From JAPSGM01 sp963777045 (GTDB lineage: Bacteria; Chloroflexota; Limnocylindria; QHBO01): 64,000 nt of DNA. Position 1 is the stretch's first letter. The number at the start of each line of letters is the position of its first letter. Location: assembly GCA_963777045.1 (NCBI GenBank), contig CAVZPD010000010.1, positions 124,001 to 188,000 on the forward strand. The letters are read 5' to 3'. Both the position numbers and the translations under genes were made by a program. Shown here piece after piece: positions 16,966 to 25,262 of the stretch. Under the pieces are notes generated by a model. The model saw only the letters and a program-made list of their open reading frames with translations. It made no database searches and had not been told where the DNA came from.

Positions 16966-17166
16966 CTAGGCCCCGGTCAGCGGCTCACGGCAGCCGGCCG
17001 CGCGACCGACTCGTGGAGCACGAGCCGGCGTCACGCCCGTCCGCAGATCGGTCGCCTTGGCGGTCTCGCGGTCGCGAGGCCGTGCGTCGCGCATCTCCCG
17101 CGCGATCACCTCGACGCGACGCCGAGCGTTCACTTCCAGCACAGCCATATTCATCAGCTCCATCAT
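16966..17166 (-). CDS. Small hypothetical protein divergent from marR
   Basis: 66 residues from MMELMNMAVLEVNARRRVEV; GGAAGG lies about ten bases upstream. The N-terminal half is an amphipathic helix and the rest is Arg-rich and disordered. It is transcribed divergently from the MarR gene across the likely MarR operator, so it may be a MarR target. Function unknown. Confidence 0.4.
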   Translation of the reverse strand: MMELMNMAVLEVNARRRVEVIAREMRDARPRDRETAKATDLRTGVTPARAPRVGRAAGCREPLTGA

Positions 17167-17247
17167 CTCGGCGACCCTTCCGCTTGATCCAAAGACTCTC
17201 GACGTCAAACTACAATGGTGGCAGAGGCTAGCGCCCATATGGCATGA

Positions 17248-17264
17248 TGTCAAGAGTCTTGACA
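17248..17264. promoter_or_regulatory. MarR-type operator
   Basis: TGTCAAGA-G-TCTTGACA is a perfect 17-bp inverted repeat between the divergent small gene and marR, 30 bp before the marR GTG. Its TTGACA half could also serve as a -35. A degenerate half (GAGAGTC) lies about 60 bp to the left. Length and symmetry are typical of MarR sites. Confidence 0.65.
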
Positions 17265-17294
17265 TAAAGAGGTCTTCAGGAGGATACTCGCCCC

Positions 17295-17852
17295 GTGGAG
17301 AGCAGCGCCGATGAACGTCGGCAGGACCGGCTGGACGAGAAGCTCGCGGTCTGGAAGCGGGAGATCCCGGACCTGGACATCCCCACCGAGGGGGTCGTCG
17401 AGCGCATCATGACCCTGGCGAGGTACTTCAACCGGTCGATGGACGAGACGCTCGAGGAGCATGAGCTCGACCGGCGCGCCTACTGGTTGATCGGCCACCT
17501 GCGCTTCTTCGGGCCGCCGTACCGACGCTCCCCCGGCCAGCTGGGCGAGGAGCTGCACCTCTCCAGCGGCGCCATGACGAACCGCCTCGACCGCCTCGAG
17601 TCGGCGGGGCTGATCCGCCGCCTCCCGGATCCCAATGACCGCCGCGGCGTCCTGATCGAGCCCACCGAGGCCGGCAACGCTGCCTGGGAGGCGAGCGTGG
17701 GCGCACAGGCGCGTCGCGAGGCGCTCATCGCATCGGCGCTCTCAGCAGATGAGAAGGAGACGCTGCACGACCTGCTGCGGCGCCTGATGGGCGCCTTCCC
17801 GGCGGGGTACGAGACGATGAAGAAGCCGCGCCAGGAGCACGAGACCGCCTGA
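17295..17852 (+). CDS. MarR-family transcriptional regulator
   Basis: 185 residues, GTG start with AGGAGG about 11 bases upstream. The winged helix has SPGQLGEELHLSSGAMTNRLDRLESAGLIRRLPDPNDRRGVLI, the standard recognition helix and wing. A 60-residue helical N-terminus and a C-terminal dimerisation helix complete the fold. It probably autoregulates through the upstream palindrome. Its position beside hmgA suggests, but does not prove, control of aromatic degradation, a common MarR role. Confidence 0.9.
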   Translation: MESSADERRQDRLDEKLAVWKREIPDLDIPTEGVVERIMTLARYFNRSMDETLEEHELDRRAYWLIGHLRFFGPPYRRSPGQLGEELHLSSGAMTNRLDRLESAGLIRRLPDPNDRRGVLIEPTEAGNAAWEASVGAQARREALIASALSADEKETLHDLLRRLMGAFPAGYETMKKPRQEHETA

Positions 17853-18554
17853 TCAGCGGTCCGCGCGGCGCTCCATTGCCGGCAGGTCGGTGATCACCAG
17901 GCGCTCCGTCTCCAGCCGGACGAGGCCATCGTCGATCAGCTCCGCGAGCAGGCGGTTCACCGATTGCCGGGTACCGCCGATCATCGCCGCGAGGTCGCTC
18001 TGGGTGTAGGGCCAGTCGAGGGCCACCGCGCCGCCGGCGTTGGGTCCTGTCTGCCGCCCGAGGTACGCGAGCCTGGCCGCCAGCCGGCCGGCGAGGTCGA
18101 GGAAATGGAGCTCCTCGACGTGGTGCGTCAGGCGTCGCAGGAGCTGGGTGAGCGCGGCAAAGAGCGCGTCGCGGAGCTCGGGATGCGCGTCGAGCAGCTC
18201 GCGGAAGATCGTGCGCGGCAGCACCAGCGTCTCGGTCGTCTCGACGGCAGTGGCGGTGGCCGAGCGCGGCTCCGAGTCGAGCAGCGCCAGCTCGCCGAAG
18301 AAATCACCGGCGCGCAGCGTCGCGATGATCGCCTCCTCGCCCTCGGGCGAGGGCAGGACGATCTTGACCGAGCCCCGGGTGATGACGTGCAGCGCGTCGC
18401 CGGGGTCGCCCTGGTGGAAGATCACCTCGCTGCGCCGGAAGGTCCGGGCCCGCAGCTGATGGGCCACCTCGGCGAGCAGTGCATCCGAGCACGGCGCGAA
18501 GAGAGGGCAGCGGCGGAGGGCGTCAGCGGCAGCCCGGTCGTCCAGCGCGTTCAC
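17853..18554 (-). CDS. Crp/Fnr-family transcriptional regulator
   Basis: 233 residues from a GTG that follows a TACACT box (18562-18567) by seven bases. The cyclic-nucleotide-binding barrel spans about residues 15-130 (IFHQGDPGDALHVITRGSVKI, GDFFGELALLD, PRSATATAVE). The Crp-type HTH is at the end (TQSDLAAMIGGTRQSVNRLLAELIDDG). The ligand pocket residues G-E-L-A and R-S-A-T match cAMP-binding members. It ends next to the convergent marR gene and is divergent from the deacetylase gene. Confidence 0.9.
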   Translation of the reverse strand: MNALDDRAAADALRRCPLFAPCSDALLAEVAHQLRARTFRRSEVIFHQGDPGDALHVITRGSVKIVLPSPEGEEAIIATLRAGDFFGELALLDSEPRSATATAVETTETLVLPRTIFRELLDAHPELRDALFAALTQLLRRLTHHVEELHFLDLAGRLAARLAYLGRQTGPNAGGAVALDWPYTQSDLAAMIGGTRQSVNRLLAELIDDGLVRLETERLVITDLPAMERRADR

Positions 18555-18561
18555 ACTCCCG

Positions 18562-18567
18562 AGTGTA
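18562..18567 (-). promoter_or_regulatory. -10 box (TACACT) of the Crp-family gene
   Basis: TACACT on the minus strand, seven bases before the GTG. The divergent deacetylase gene uses the same hexamer followed by the same CGGG (18620-18629), so the two promoters are near copies facing apart. Confidence 0.5.
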
Positions 18568-18632
18568 GATGAGAGGCGCGAGGAGAGGGCGTGGGCCGCC
18601 CGGGCGAGGCGGCCGTCGCTACACTCGGGCGC

Positions 18633-19718
18633 GTGATCGGTTCGCCTTCCATGCCCGTGTTTCGCAGTGACGCGCACCTCGGCCACAGCGGGCTGGTGGA
18701 GCTGCTCGCCGGGCGCGAGATCCCCTGCTACGAGTCACCCGAGCGTGTCGTCGAGATCGAGCGGGCGCTCGCTGCGGCCGGCGGCTACGACCTCCGCCAG
18801 CCCGACGCATTCGGCCTGGCACCAGTCCTGGCGGTGCATGACGAGGACCTGGTGGAGGTGGTGGAGCACGCCTGGACCGATGCGCTCGCGGCCGGTGCCG
18901 ACGGCTCCCGACCGCTCATCCCCGACACCTTCAAGCTGGCGGCCTACCCCGGACCGATGGAGCCGCTCTCCCTGCCCGATGGCGCCCACCTGCGCCTGGG
19001 CGCCTTCTGCTTCGACACGGCCACGCCGATCGTGGCCGGGACCGCCGCCGCCGCACGCGTGGCGGTGGACGTGGCCCTGAGCGCGGCGCGCAACGTTGTC
19101 GAGAGCGGCCGGCCGGCGTACGGGCTCTGCCGCCCTCCCGGGCACCACGCCGCTCGATCGATGCTGGGCGGCTACTGCTTCTACAACAACGCCGCCATCG
19201 GTGCCGAGTGGCTGCGCCGCGAAGGCGGGTTCGCCCGCGTCGCGATCCTGGACGTCGACTACCACCACGGCAACGGCACGCAGCAGATCTTCTGGGAGCG
19301 GGACGACGTGCTCTACTGCTCGCTCCACGCCGATCCGGCCCGCGCCTACCCGTACTTCTCCGGCTTCGCCAGCGAGCGCGGTGCCGGCGCGGGCGCAGGC
19401 GCCACCCGCAACTTCCCGCTGCCGGCGGGCACCGCCCTCGACGGCTACGCCGGCGCGCTGACCGAGGCGCTCGACGCGGTGGCCGCCTTTGATCCGGACG
19501 CTCCGCTGGTGGTCTCGCTGGGGTTCGACACCTTCGAGCGCGACCCCATCGGCGACCTCGCCCTGCGCACCTCCGACTACGCCGAGGTGGGGCGCATGAT
19601 CGGCCGGACCGGCCTGCCGGCGGTCGTGCTGCAGGAGGGTGGCTACGCCGTCGACGCCATCGGCGCCAATGCGGTCGCCTTCCTTGGCGGCCTGCGGGAG
19701 GCCGGCGAGCGGGCGTGA
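18633..19718 (+). CDS. Histone-deacetylase-family (acetylpolyamine amidohydrolase) protein
   Basis: 361 residues. The GTG at 18633 is preferred because TACACT (18620-18625) ends seven bases before it; an ATG at 18651 is the alternative. The zinc-hydrolase motifs are complete: RPPGHHA, GGYCFYNNAAI, I-L-D-V-D-Y-H-H-G-N-G-T-Q, and SLGFDTFERDP. Bacterial relatives remove acetyl groups from polyamines or protein lysines. The MFS gene begins at its stop codon (GTGA), so an efflux or uptake partner for the same substrate is plausible. Confidence 0.9.
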   Translation: MIGSPSMPVFRSDAHLGHSGLVELLAGREIPCYESPERVVEIERALAAAGGYDLRQPDAFGLAPVLAVHDEDLVEVVEHAWTDALAAGADGSRPLIPDTFKLAAYPGPMEPLSLPDGAHLRLGAFCFDTATPIVAGTAAAARVAVDVALSAARNVVESGRPAYGLCRPPGHHAARSMLGGYCFYNNAAIGAEWLRREGGFARVAILDVDYHHGNGTQQIFWERDDVLYCSLHADPARAYPYFSGFASERGAGAGAGATRNFPLPAGTALDGYAGALTEALDAVAAFDPDAPLVVSLGFDTFERDPIGDLALRTSDYAEVGRMIGRTGLPAVVLQEGGYAVDAIGANAVAFLGGLREAGERA

Positions 19719-21520
19719 CCGACGCGCACCAGCATCCGTCCGGCCCCCTGTGGCCGGCGTACCTGGCCAGCTTCACCTTCATGCTGGGCCAATGGGCGAG
19801 CGGCGTGGCCATGCCGCTGCTCGTCATCTCGCTCGGTGGGACGTTGGCAGAGGCCGGCATCATCGCCGCCATCCGCTTCGGGCTGGGCGCGCTCTTCAGC
19901 CTGCCGTTCGGCGCGGTGGCCGATGCGTGGGGTACACGCCGCACACTGGCGCTCGCCGTCGCCTCGAACGCGGCCATCAACCTGGTGCCGATCGCCGGCG
20001 CCGTGACCGGCAGCCTGGTGCCCCTCTACGCATGGGCGATCCTCTCGGGACTGGCTGCCTCGCTCTTCCTGCCGGCCAACGGCGCCTACGTGGCGGGGAC
20101 CGCCTCGCCGGAGCGACGCGGCTCTGCGTTCGGCTGGCTCACGCTCGCCACGCACACCGGCGTGGCCGCCGGGCCGGCCATCGGCGGCTTCCTCTGGGAG
20201 CAGACCGATCCGACGCTCACCTTCCTCGCCTCGTCGCTGCTGGGAGCCACTGCCATGGTGGCCCCGCTCTTCGTCGCCGCCTCGATTCGCACCCGGGTCG
20301 ACCTGAGCGGCCTGCCGCGGCTGGTGGGCGGCGTGGCGCGCGACCGGGTGATCGTCGGGACGTGGCTGGCAGCGCTCGGCATCGGCCTGCCCTGGGGCGC
20401 GGTGAGCGGCCTCTTCCCGCTCTTCGCCGGCTCGATCGGCATCGCGGCCGGCTCGGCCGGCCTGCTGCTCGGATTGCAGTCGGTCGCCAACGGGCTGTCG
20501 CGCGTGCCGCTGGGCCGAATCATCGACCGGCGCACCGTCCGCCCGCTGGTCGCGGCCGCCACCTGCGCTGCCTACGGGGCCGCCACCGCACTGCTCGGCC
20601 TGCAGACGGGGCCGCTGGGAATCGCCATCATCTTCGTGGCCGGCATCGTCGCGCTGGCCTCGACCCTGATGCTGGTGCAGGTGACCATCAGCGCCCGCGC
20701 GCCGGCGCACCTGCGGGCCACCGGTCTCGGTGGCTACTCGACGTTCCTGTCGGCCGGCCTGGGCATCGGTCCATTCATCGCCGGGACGGCGGCCGAGGGT
20801 GGCGGCTTCGGCATCGGGTTTGCCTCCGTCGCCCTGCTCGGGATCGGGGTGGCCGGAGTGGCCGCGCTCCTGCTGAGAGGCGCCCGCGACGGAGTGACCG
20901 AGGCGGATACAGCGGAGCTACGCCTCCGCCAGGATCTCCGCCAGCCGGTGGGGATCGATGTTGCCCCCGCTCAGCAGCACCACGCGCCGGTCGTCGCCGG
21001 GCTCGCGCCGCGCCGCTCCGGACAGGTGCGCCGCCATGGAGGCGGCACCGGACGGTTCGACGACGAGCCGTGCGCGGGTCGCGAGCTGGCGGATGGCGTC
21101 GACCATCTGCTCCTCGGTCACGGTGACGATCTCGTCGAGGTAGCGGCGCAGGTGGATGAACGGCAGGCGCCCAAGGTGCTCGACGCGCAGGCCGTCCGCG
21201 GCCGTCCGCGTGGTCATCTCCGCCGGCCAGCTCACGACCTCGCCGGCGGCCAGCGACTCGCGGGCGTCGGCCGCCAGCTCCGGCTCCACGCCGATGACGC
21301 GGGCGTTCGGTGCCAGCGCCCTGACCGCGGTCGAGACGCCCGAGGAGAGGCCGCCGCCGCTGACCGGAACGACCACGCTCGTCACGTCGGGCATCTCCTC
21401 GGCGATCTCCAGGCCCGCCGTCCCCTGACCGGCGATGATGCGCCGGTCGTCGTAGGGCTCGACCATGACGTAGCCGCGTTGCGCCACCAGCTCGAGCGCA
21501 ATCCGATGCCGCTCCTCTGA
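19715..21520 (+). CDS. MFS transporter with abnormal 3' readthrough
   Basis: The first ~390 residues form a standard 12-helix major facilitator (A-D-A-W-G-T-R-R between helices 2 and 3, a second half starting near the central loop R-T-R-V-D-L-S-G). That domain ends near base 20,890. No stop follows in frame: the frame continues about 200 codons as the complement of the convergent dehydratase gene and is His/Arg/Asp-rich nonsense. In the +1 frame a TGA occurs at once near 20,896, so a one-base change would give a normal end. The GTG start overlaps the deacetylase stop. The substrate is unknown. Confidence 0.7.
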   Translation: MTDAHQHPSGPLWPAYLASFTFMLGQWASGVAMPLLVISLGGTLAEAGIIAAIRFGLGALFSLPFGAVADAWGTRRTLALAVASNAAINLVPIAGAVTGSLVPLYAWAILSGLAASLFLPANGAYVAGTASPERRGSAFGWLTLATHTGVAAGPAIGGFLWEQTDPTLTFLASSLLGATAMVAPLFVAASIRTRVDLSGLPRLVGGVARDRVIVGTWLAALGIGLPWGAVSGLFPLFAGSIGIAAGSAGLLLGLQSVANGLSRVPLGRIIDRRTVRPLVAAATCAAYGAATALLGLQTGPLGIAIIFVAGIVALASTLMLVQVTISARAPAHLRATGLGGYSTFLSAGLGIGPFIAGTAAEGGGFGIGFASVALLGIGVAGVAALLLRGARDGVTEADTAELRLRQDLRQPVGIDVAPAQQHHAPVVAGLAPRRSGQVRRHGGGTGRFDDEPCAGRELADGVDHLLLGHGDDLVEVAAQVDERQAPKVLDAQAVRGRPRGHLRRPAHDLAGGQRLAGVGRQLRLHADDAGVRCQRPDRGRDARGEAAAADRNDHARHVGHLLGDLQARRPLTGDDAPVVVGLDHDVAALRHQLERNPMPLL

Positions 21521-22351
21521 ACCGGGCCCGGTGAAGACGATCTCGGCACCGTCCCGCTGGACACCGTCGATCTTCACCTGCGGCGCGTTGCGAGGCATCA
21601 CGATCGTGGCCCGCGCCCCCAGCAGGCGCGCGGAGCGCGCCACCGCCTGGGCGTGGTTGCCCGACGAGTAGGTGACGACGCCCCGTGCGCGCTCGTCGTC
21701 GGCGAGCGAGGCGATCAGGTTGTAGGCGCCGCGCATCTTGAAGGCGCCGATGGGCTGCAGGCTCTCCGGCTTGAGCCAGGTCGTGTCGTCCCAGCGCAGC
21801 AGCGGGGTGCGCACGGCCGCTCCCCGTATTCGGGCGGCGGCCGCCCGGATCTCGTCCAGCGTGACGAGCTCCAGCCCGTCGAGCTGGTCGGCGTGCTCCT
21901 CGATGTGGTCGACGAGGAACTCCTCCACGATCCGGCGCACCGGCATCTCGCCCAGCGTGGGGTGTTGCCCCCGCACCTCCCACGCCTCGGCCGGCAGCGC
22001 CCGGAGCGCGGCGGCCACCGCATCCAGGTCGGCGCTCACGCGACGCAGCAGCTCGGCGGGCGACGTGTGCCGCTCGCGCTCGATCGCTGCGATCCGTCCG
22101 GCATCGGCTTTGGTGCGCCCGAAGGGGATTGGCTCTGCCGCGCCGTCGGACCTCGCCTGCAGCAGGCGCTGCGCCTGGTCAAGCCAGTAGGCGGGAAACT
22201 CGGCCAGGTGCGCCCAGACCTGTCCCGCCTCCCACCGCTCGGTTCCGCCCGGATCGGGATCGGTCATGCCCGACGGCACCGGCTGGGCCGCGTGATCGGA
22301 CAGGCGCCGTCGCGCCCGCTCCATGCGAGCCAGCAGCTGGTCCAGGCTCAT
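20918..22351 (-). CDS. DinB-like domain fused to threonine dehydratase/serine racemase
   Basis: 477 residues in one uninterrupted frame. Residues 1-165 are a DinB/YfiT-like four-helix domain with the metal triad H48 (VWAHLAEFP), H149 and H153 (VDHIEEHADQL). Residues 165-477 are a fold-type II PLP enzyme: GAFKMRGAYN with Schiff-base Lys205, SSGNHAQAVA, the phosphate-binding VSGGGL, and a C-terminal E-P-S-G-A. The second part would deaminate Thr/Ser or racemise Ser. There is no ACT regulatory domain. No ATG, GTG or TTG occurs at the junction, so the fusion is real in this sequence. It overlaps the FAH gene by four bases. Confidence 0.85.
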   Translation of the reverse strand: MSLDQLLARMERARRRLSDHAAQPVPSGMTDPDPGGTERWEAGQVWAHLAEFPAYWLDQAQRLLQARSDGAAEPIPFGRTKADAGRIAAIERERHTSPAELLRRVSADLDAVAAALRALPAEAWEVRGQHPTLGEMPVRRIVEEFLVDHIEEHADQLDGLELVTLDEIRAAAARIRGAAVRTPLLRWDDTTWLKPESLQPIGAFKMRGAYNLIASLADDERARGVVTYSSGNHAQAVARSARLLGARATIVMPRNAPQVKIDGVQRDGAEIVFTGPGSEERHRIALELVAQRGYVMVEPYDDRRIIAGQGTAGLEIAEEMPDVTSVVVPVSGGGLSSGVSTAVRALAPNARVIGVEPELAADARESLAAGEVVSWPAEMTTRTAADGLRVEHLGRLPFIHLRRYLDEIVTVTEEQMVDAIRQLATRARLVVEPSGAASMAAHLSGAARREPGDDRRVVLLSGGNIDPHRLAEILAEA

Positions 22352-23367
22352 CGGTTCCCGGGCCGATCGACCACCGGGCTGCTCAGCTCGCCCAGGCGCT
22401 CGACGCGCAGGCCGACGGCATCACCGGGCTGCAGCCAGCGCTTGAGCCGCTCGTCCTTGATCTCCAGCAGGCAGCCGGTGCCGACGGTCCCCGAACCGAG
22501 CAGGTCGCCAGCACGCAGCCGCACGTCCGCGCTGGCACGCGCCACCATCTCGCCGAAGCTGAACTGGGCGCTGGCCCATGTCCCGCGGCTCAGCTCCTGC
22601 CCGTTGACCGATGCCGTCATGGTCAGGTCGTACGTCTTCCCGGATCGCGCATCGGCCAGCTCGTCGGGGGTGACCAGCCACGGACCGATGCTGGTGGCGA
22701 AATCCTTGCCCTTGGCAGGGCCCAGCCGGACCGCCGTCTCCTCGCGCTGGAGGTCGCGCGCGCTCCAGTCGTTGAGGATCATGTAGCCGCCGATGGCCTC
22801 CTCGCCGCGCTCGGGCGACAGATCCAGCGCCGGCGTATCGATGAGCGCGGCCACCTCCAGCTCGTAGTCGAGCTCCTGCGAGGCCGCGGGGCGCCAGACG
22901 GGCTCCCCGGGCCCGCGCACCTCGCTGACGTTGCTGAAGTAGAAGACCGGGATCCGGTACCAGGCCTCCGGGACGGTGCCGCCGCGCCGCTCCCACATCG
23001 TCTTCACGTGTCGCTCGAAGGCGTAGAAGTCGCGCAGGCTGGGCGGCTGCAGGATGGGTGGGCCGAAGACGAGGTCGTCGGCGTCCAGGATCGCCTCGTC
23101 GTCCTCCGCCGCCCCGGCGTGGCCCTCCACGATCTCGGCAAGCGCCTCGACCCGCAGGCCACGCGCCAGGTGTGCATCGAGCGTGGTGATCGGCTGGCGA
23201 AAGAGAAGCGTATTGTGGGCGCGACGCTGGTCGGCCACCACGAGTCCCTGGCGTGCCTCATCCAGGTCGAGCCAGCGGGCCGGCTGCTCGCCGTGGTCGA
23301 GCGCCGCCGCCAGCCGCCAGGGCGTGCCGGCCGGAGCGTGCCGTTCGCGGACGTGGGCAATCTTCAT
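22348..23367 (-). CDS. Fumarylacetoacetate hydrolase family protein
   Basis: 339 residues. The FAH fold is visible from about residue 90: FYAFERHVKTMW, VFYFSNVSEVRGPGE, the metal/catalytic ELDYELEVAA with its acidic ligands, GYMILNDWSARDLQ, KDFATSIGPWLVTPDEL, and a closing GSGTVGTGC. Such enzymes split fumarylacetoacetate into fumarate and acetoacetate, the last step of tyrosine breakdown; other family members act on related acylpyruvates. With hmgA and hpd nearby the tyrosine role is likely. TAGACT (23377-23382) ends nine bases before the ATG. Confidence 0.85.
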   Translation of the reverse strand: MKIAHVRERHAPAGTPWRLAAALDHGEQPARWLDLDEARQGLVVADQRRAHNTLLFRQPITTLDAHLARGLRVEALAEIVEGHAGAAEDDEAILDADDLVFGPPILQPPSLRDFYAFERHVKTMWERRGGTVPEAWYRIPVFYFSNVSEVRGPGEPVWRPAASQELDYELEVAALIDTPALDLSPERGEEAIGGYMILNDWSARDLQREETAVRLGPAKGKDFATSIGPWLVTPDELADARSGKTYDLTMTASVNGQELSRGTWASAQFSFGEMVARASADVRLRAGDLLGSGTVGTGCLLEIKDERLKRWLQPGDAVGLRVERLGELSSPVVDRPGNR

Positions 23368-23384
23368 CGGCCTTCGAGTCTAGC

Positions 23385-24167
23385 TCAGCGGTCCTTCGAG
23401 AGCTCCCACGTGCGCCCGATCTCCTCGAACCCGAGTCGGGCGTAGAGCTGGTACGGCCAGTCGCCGGCATCGGCGACCAGGAAGACCAGGTCGTGGCCCT
23501 CCGCGCGGGCAACGCGCAGGCCCTCGAGCACGATTGCCGACGCGAGCCCGCGTTTGCGGAACGGCGGAAGGGTGAAGACCATCTCGATCTGGGCCGTGTG
23601 CCCATCCGAGTAGAGGTCGGCGTAGGCGCCGCCCTCGGCCGGGGGCGCCGGGGCGACGATGTGCCGGAGGTCGGTCGACGCGGCGAGCGCCGCACGCCGG
23701 TCGGTCAGCATGACGGCCGTCCACTCCTCCGCGATCTCGGGGTTCTCGCGCCACGCGCGCAGGACGAGCGGCCGCACGAGCTCCCAGGGGACGACCGCTG
23801 CGCTGGCGTCGACGCTGCGGGTGGGCTCGTTCAGGGCGGCCATGGTCAGCAGCTCGACGACCTCCCAGCCGCGTTCGCGGAGCGCGGCGGCGGCGCGAGC
23901 CCCGGTGGCGTGGTCCTCGATGATGGCCTGCAGGTGCTGCCGCCCGGCCGCGTCCATGGCCTCCGTCACGCTCGCCTCGATGGCAGCGGCGTCGAACGCC
24001 TGCCGCGGCCGGTCGATGCGCAGGTAGTTCATCGAATGGCTCTCCGGCCAGTCGTCGTTCGCGATCACCCGTCCGAGCGGATGCTCGATCGGTCGCGTCG
24101 CGACGCGGTCCCCGATGGCGCGCGTGAAGGCGAGGCTCCGTGCGAAGAGATCGTCGTGCTCCGGCAT
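23385..24167 (-). CDS. GNAT-family N-acetyltransferase
   Basis: 260 residues from MPEHDDLFARS; an earlier in-frame Met reads into the divergent promoter. The C-terminal 100 residues form an acetyl-CoA-binding GNAT domain (F-T-L-P-P-F-R-K-R-G-L-A-S-A-I-V as motif A, then F-L-V-A-D-A-G-D-W-P-Y-Q-L-Y-A-R-L-G-F). The N-terminal half may be a degenerate second GNAT repeat. The acceptor is unknown. Confidence 0.75.
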   Translation of the reverse strand: MPEHDDLFARSLAFTRAIGDRVATRPIEHPLGRVIANDDWPESHSMNYLRIDRPRQAFDAAAIEASVTEAMDAAGRQHLQAIIEDHATGARAAAALRERGWEVVELLTMAALNEPTRSVDASAAVVPWELVRPLVLRAWRENPEIAEEWTAVMLTDRRAALAASTDLRHIVAPAPPAEGGAYADLYSDGHTAQIEMVFTLPPFRKRGLASAIVLEGLRVARAEGHDLVFLVADAGDWPYQLYARLGFEEIGRTWELSKDR

Positions 24168-24211
24168 GGTCGCATTCTGCGGGCTGTGAATCCGCCGCAT
24201 ACACTCCGCGG

Positions 24212-25234
24212 GTGAAGCGGATTGGATTCCTCTCGTTCGGCCACTGGTCGGCGTCGCCCCACTCGGGCGTGCGCTCCGCCTCGGATGCGCTGCTGCAGTC
24301 GATCGAGCTGGCGGTCGCAGCCGAGGAGCTTGGCGCCGACGGCGCCTACTTCCGCGTCCACCACTTCGCGCTGCAGCTCGCCTCGCCCTTCCCGTTGCTG
24401 GCTGCCGTCGGGGCGCGGACGAGCCGCATCGAGATCGGCACCGCGGTCATCGACATGCGCTACGAGAACCCGCACTACATGGTCGAGGACGCCGGTGCAG
24501 CCGACGTGATCTCGGGCGGGCGGCTGCAGCTGGGAATCAGCCGCGGCTCGCCGGAGCAGGTGATCGACGGCTATCGGTACTTCGGGTACGCGCCGCGGGA
24601 GGGCGAGGACGACGGCGCCATGGCGCGGCGAACGACCGAGACTCTCCTGGAGCTGCTGGCCGGGCGCGGGTTCGCCCAGCCCAATCCCAGGCCGATGTTC
24701 CCCAATCCACCGGGCCTCCTCCGCCTGGAGCCACACGCGGAGGGGCTCCGCGACCGGATCTGGTGGGGCTCGGCGACGAACGCCACCGCGGAGTGGGCCG
24801 CGGGGCTCGGCATGAACATGCAGACCTCCACGCTGAAGTTCGACGAGAGCGGGCAGCCGCTCCACGTGCAGCAGGCGGAGCAGATCGCCGCGTTTCACGC
24901 AGCCTGGCGGGCGGCCGGCCACGAGCGCGAGCCGCGCACCTCGGTCAGCCGCAGCATCTTCCCGCTGGTCGACGACCGCGACCGGGCCTACTTCGGACGC
25001 TCACAGCAGGGGAGCGACCAGGTCGGCTACCTCGACGAGACGACCCGCGCCATCTTCGGCCGCACCTACGCCGCCGAGCCGGACGAGCTGGTGCGGCAGC
25101 TCCGCGAGGACACCGCCATCGCGGCGGCCGATACGCTGCTGCTGACGATCCCCAACCAGCTGGGCGTGGACTACAACGCCCACGTCATCGAGAGTGTGCT
25201 GCGCCACGTGGCACCGGAGCTGGGCTGGCGCTGA
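24212..25234 (+). CDS. Luciferase-like flavin-dependent monooxygenase
   Basis: 340 residues from a GTG six bases after TACACT (24200-24205). TIM-barrel signatures of the bacterial luciferase/F420 family: an N-terminal strand R-I-G-F-L-S-F-G-H-W, AAEELGADGAYFRVHHFA, T-S-R-I-E-I-G-T-A-V-I-D-M-R, and GGRLQLGISRGSP. FMN or F420 use cannot be told from the sequence. It converges with hpd across palindrome array D. Confidence 0.8.
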   Translation: MKRIGFLSFGHWSASPHSGVRSASDALLQSIELAVAAEELGADGAYFRVHHFALQLASPFPLLAAVGARTSRIEIGTAVIDMRYENPHYMVEDAGAADVISGGRLQLGISRGSPEQVIDGYRYFGYAPREGEDDGAMARRTTETLLELLAGRGFAQPNPRPMFPNPPGLLRLEPHAEGLRDRIWWGSATNATAEWAAGLGMNMQTSTLKFDESGQPLHVQQAEQIAAFHAAWRAAGHEREPRTSVSRSIFPLVDDRDRAYFGRSQQGSDQVGYLDETTRAIFGRTYAAEPDELVRQLREDTAIAAADTLLLTIPNQLGVDYNAHVIESVLRHVAPELGWR

Positions 25235-25262
25235 GCGCGGGCGCCGTCGGCCGCGGCGCGGC

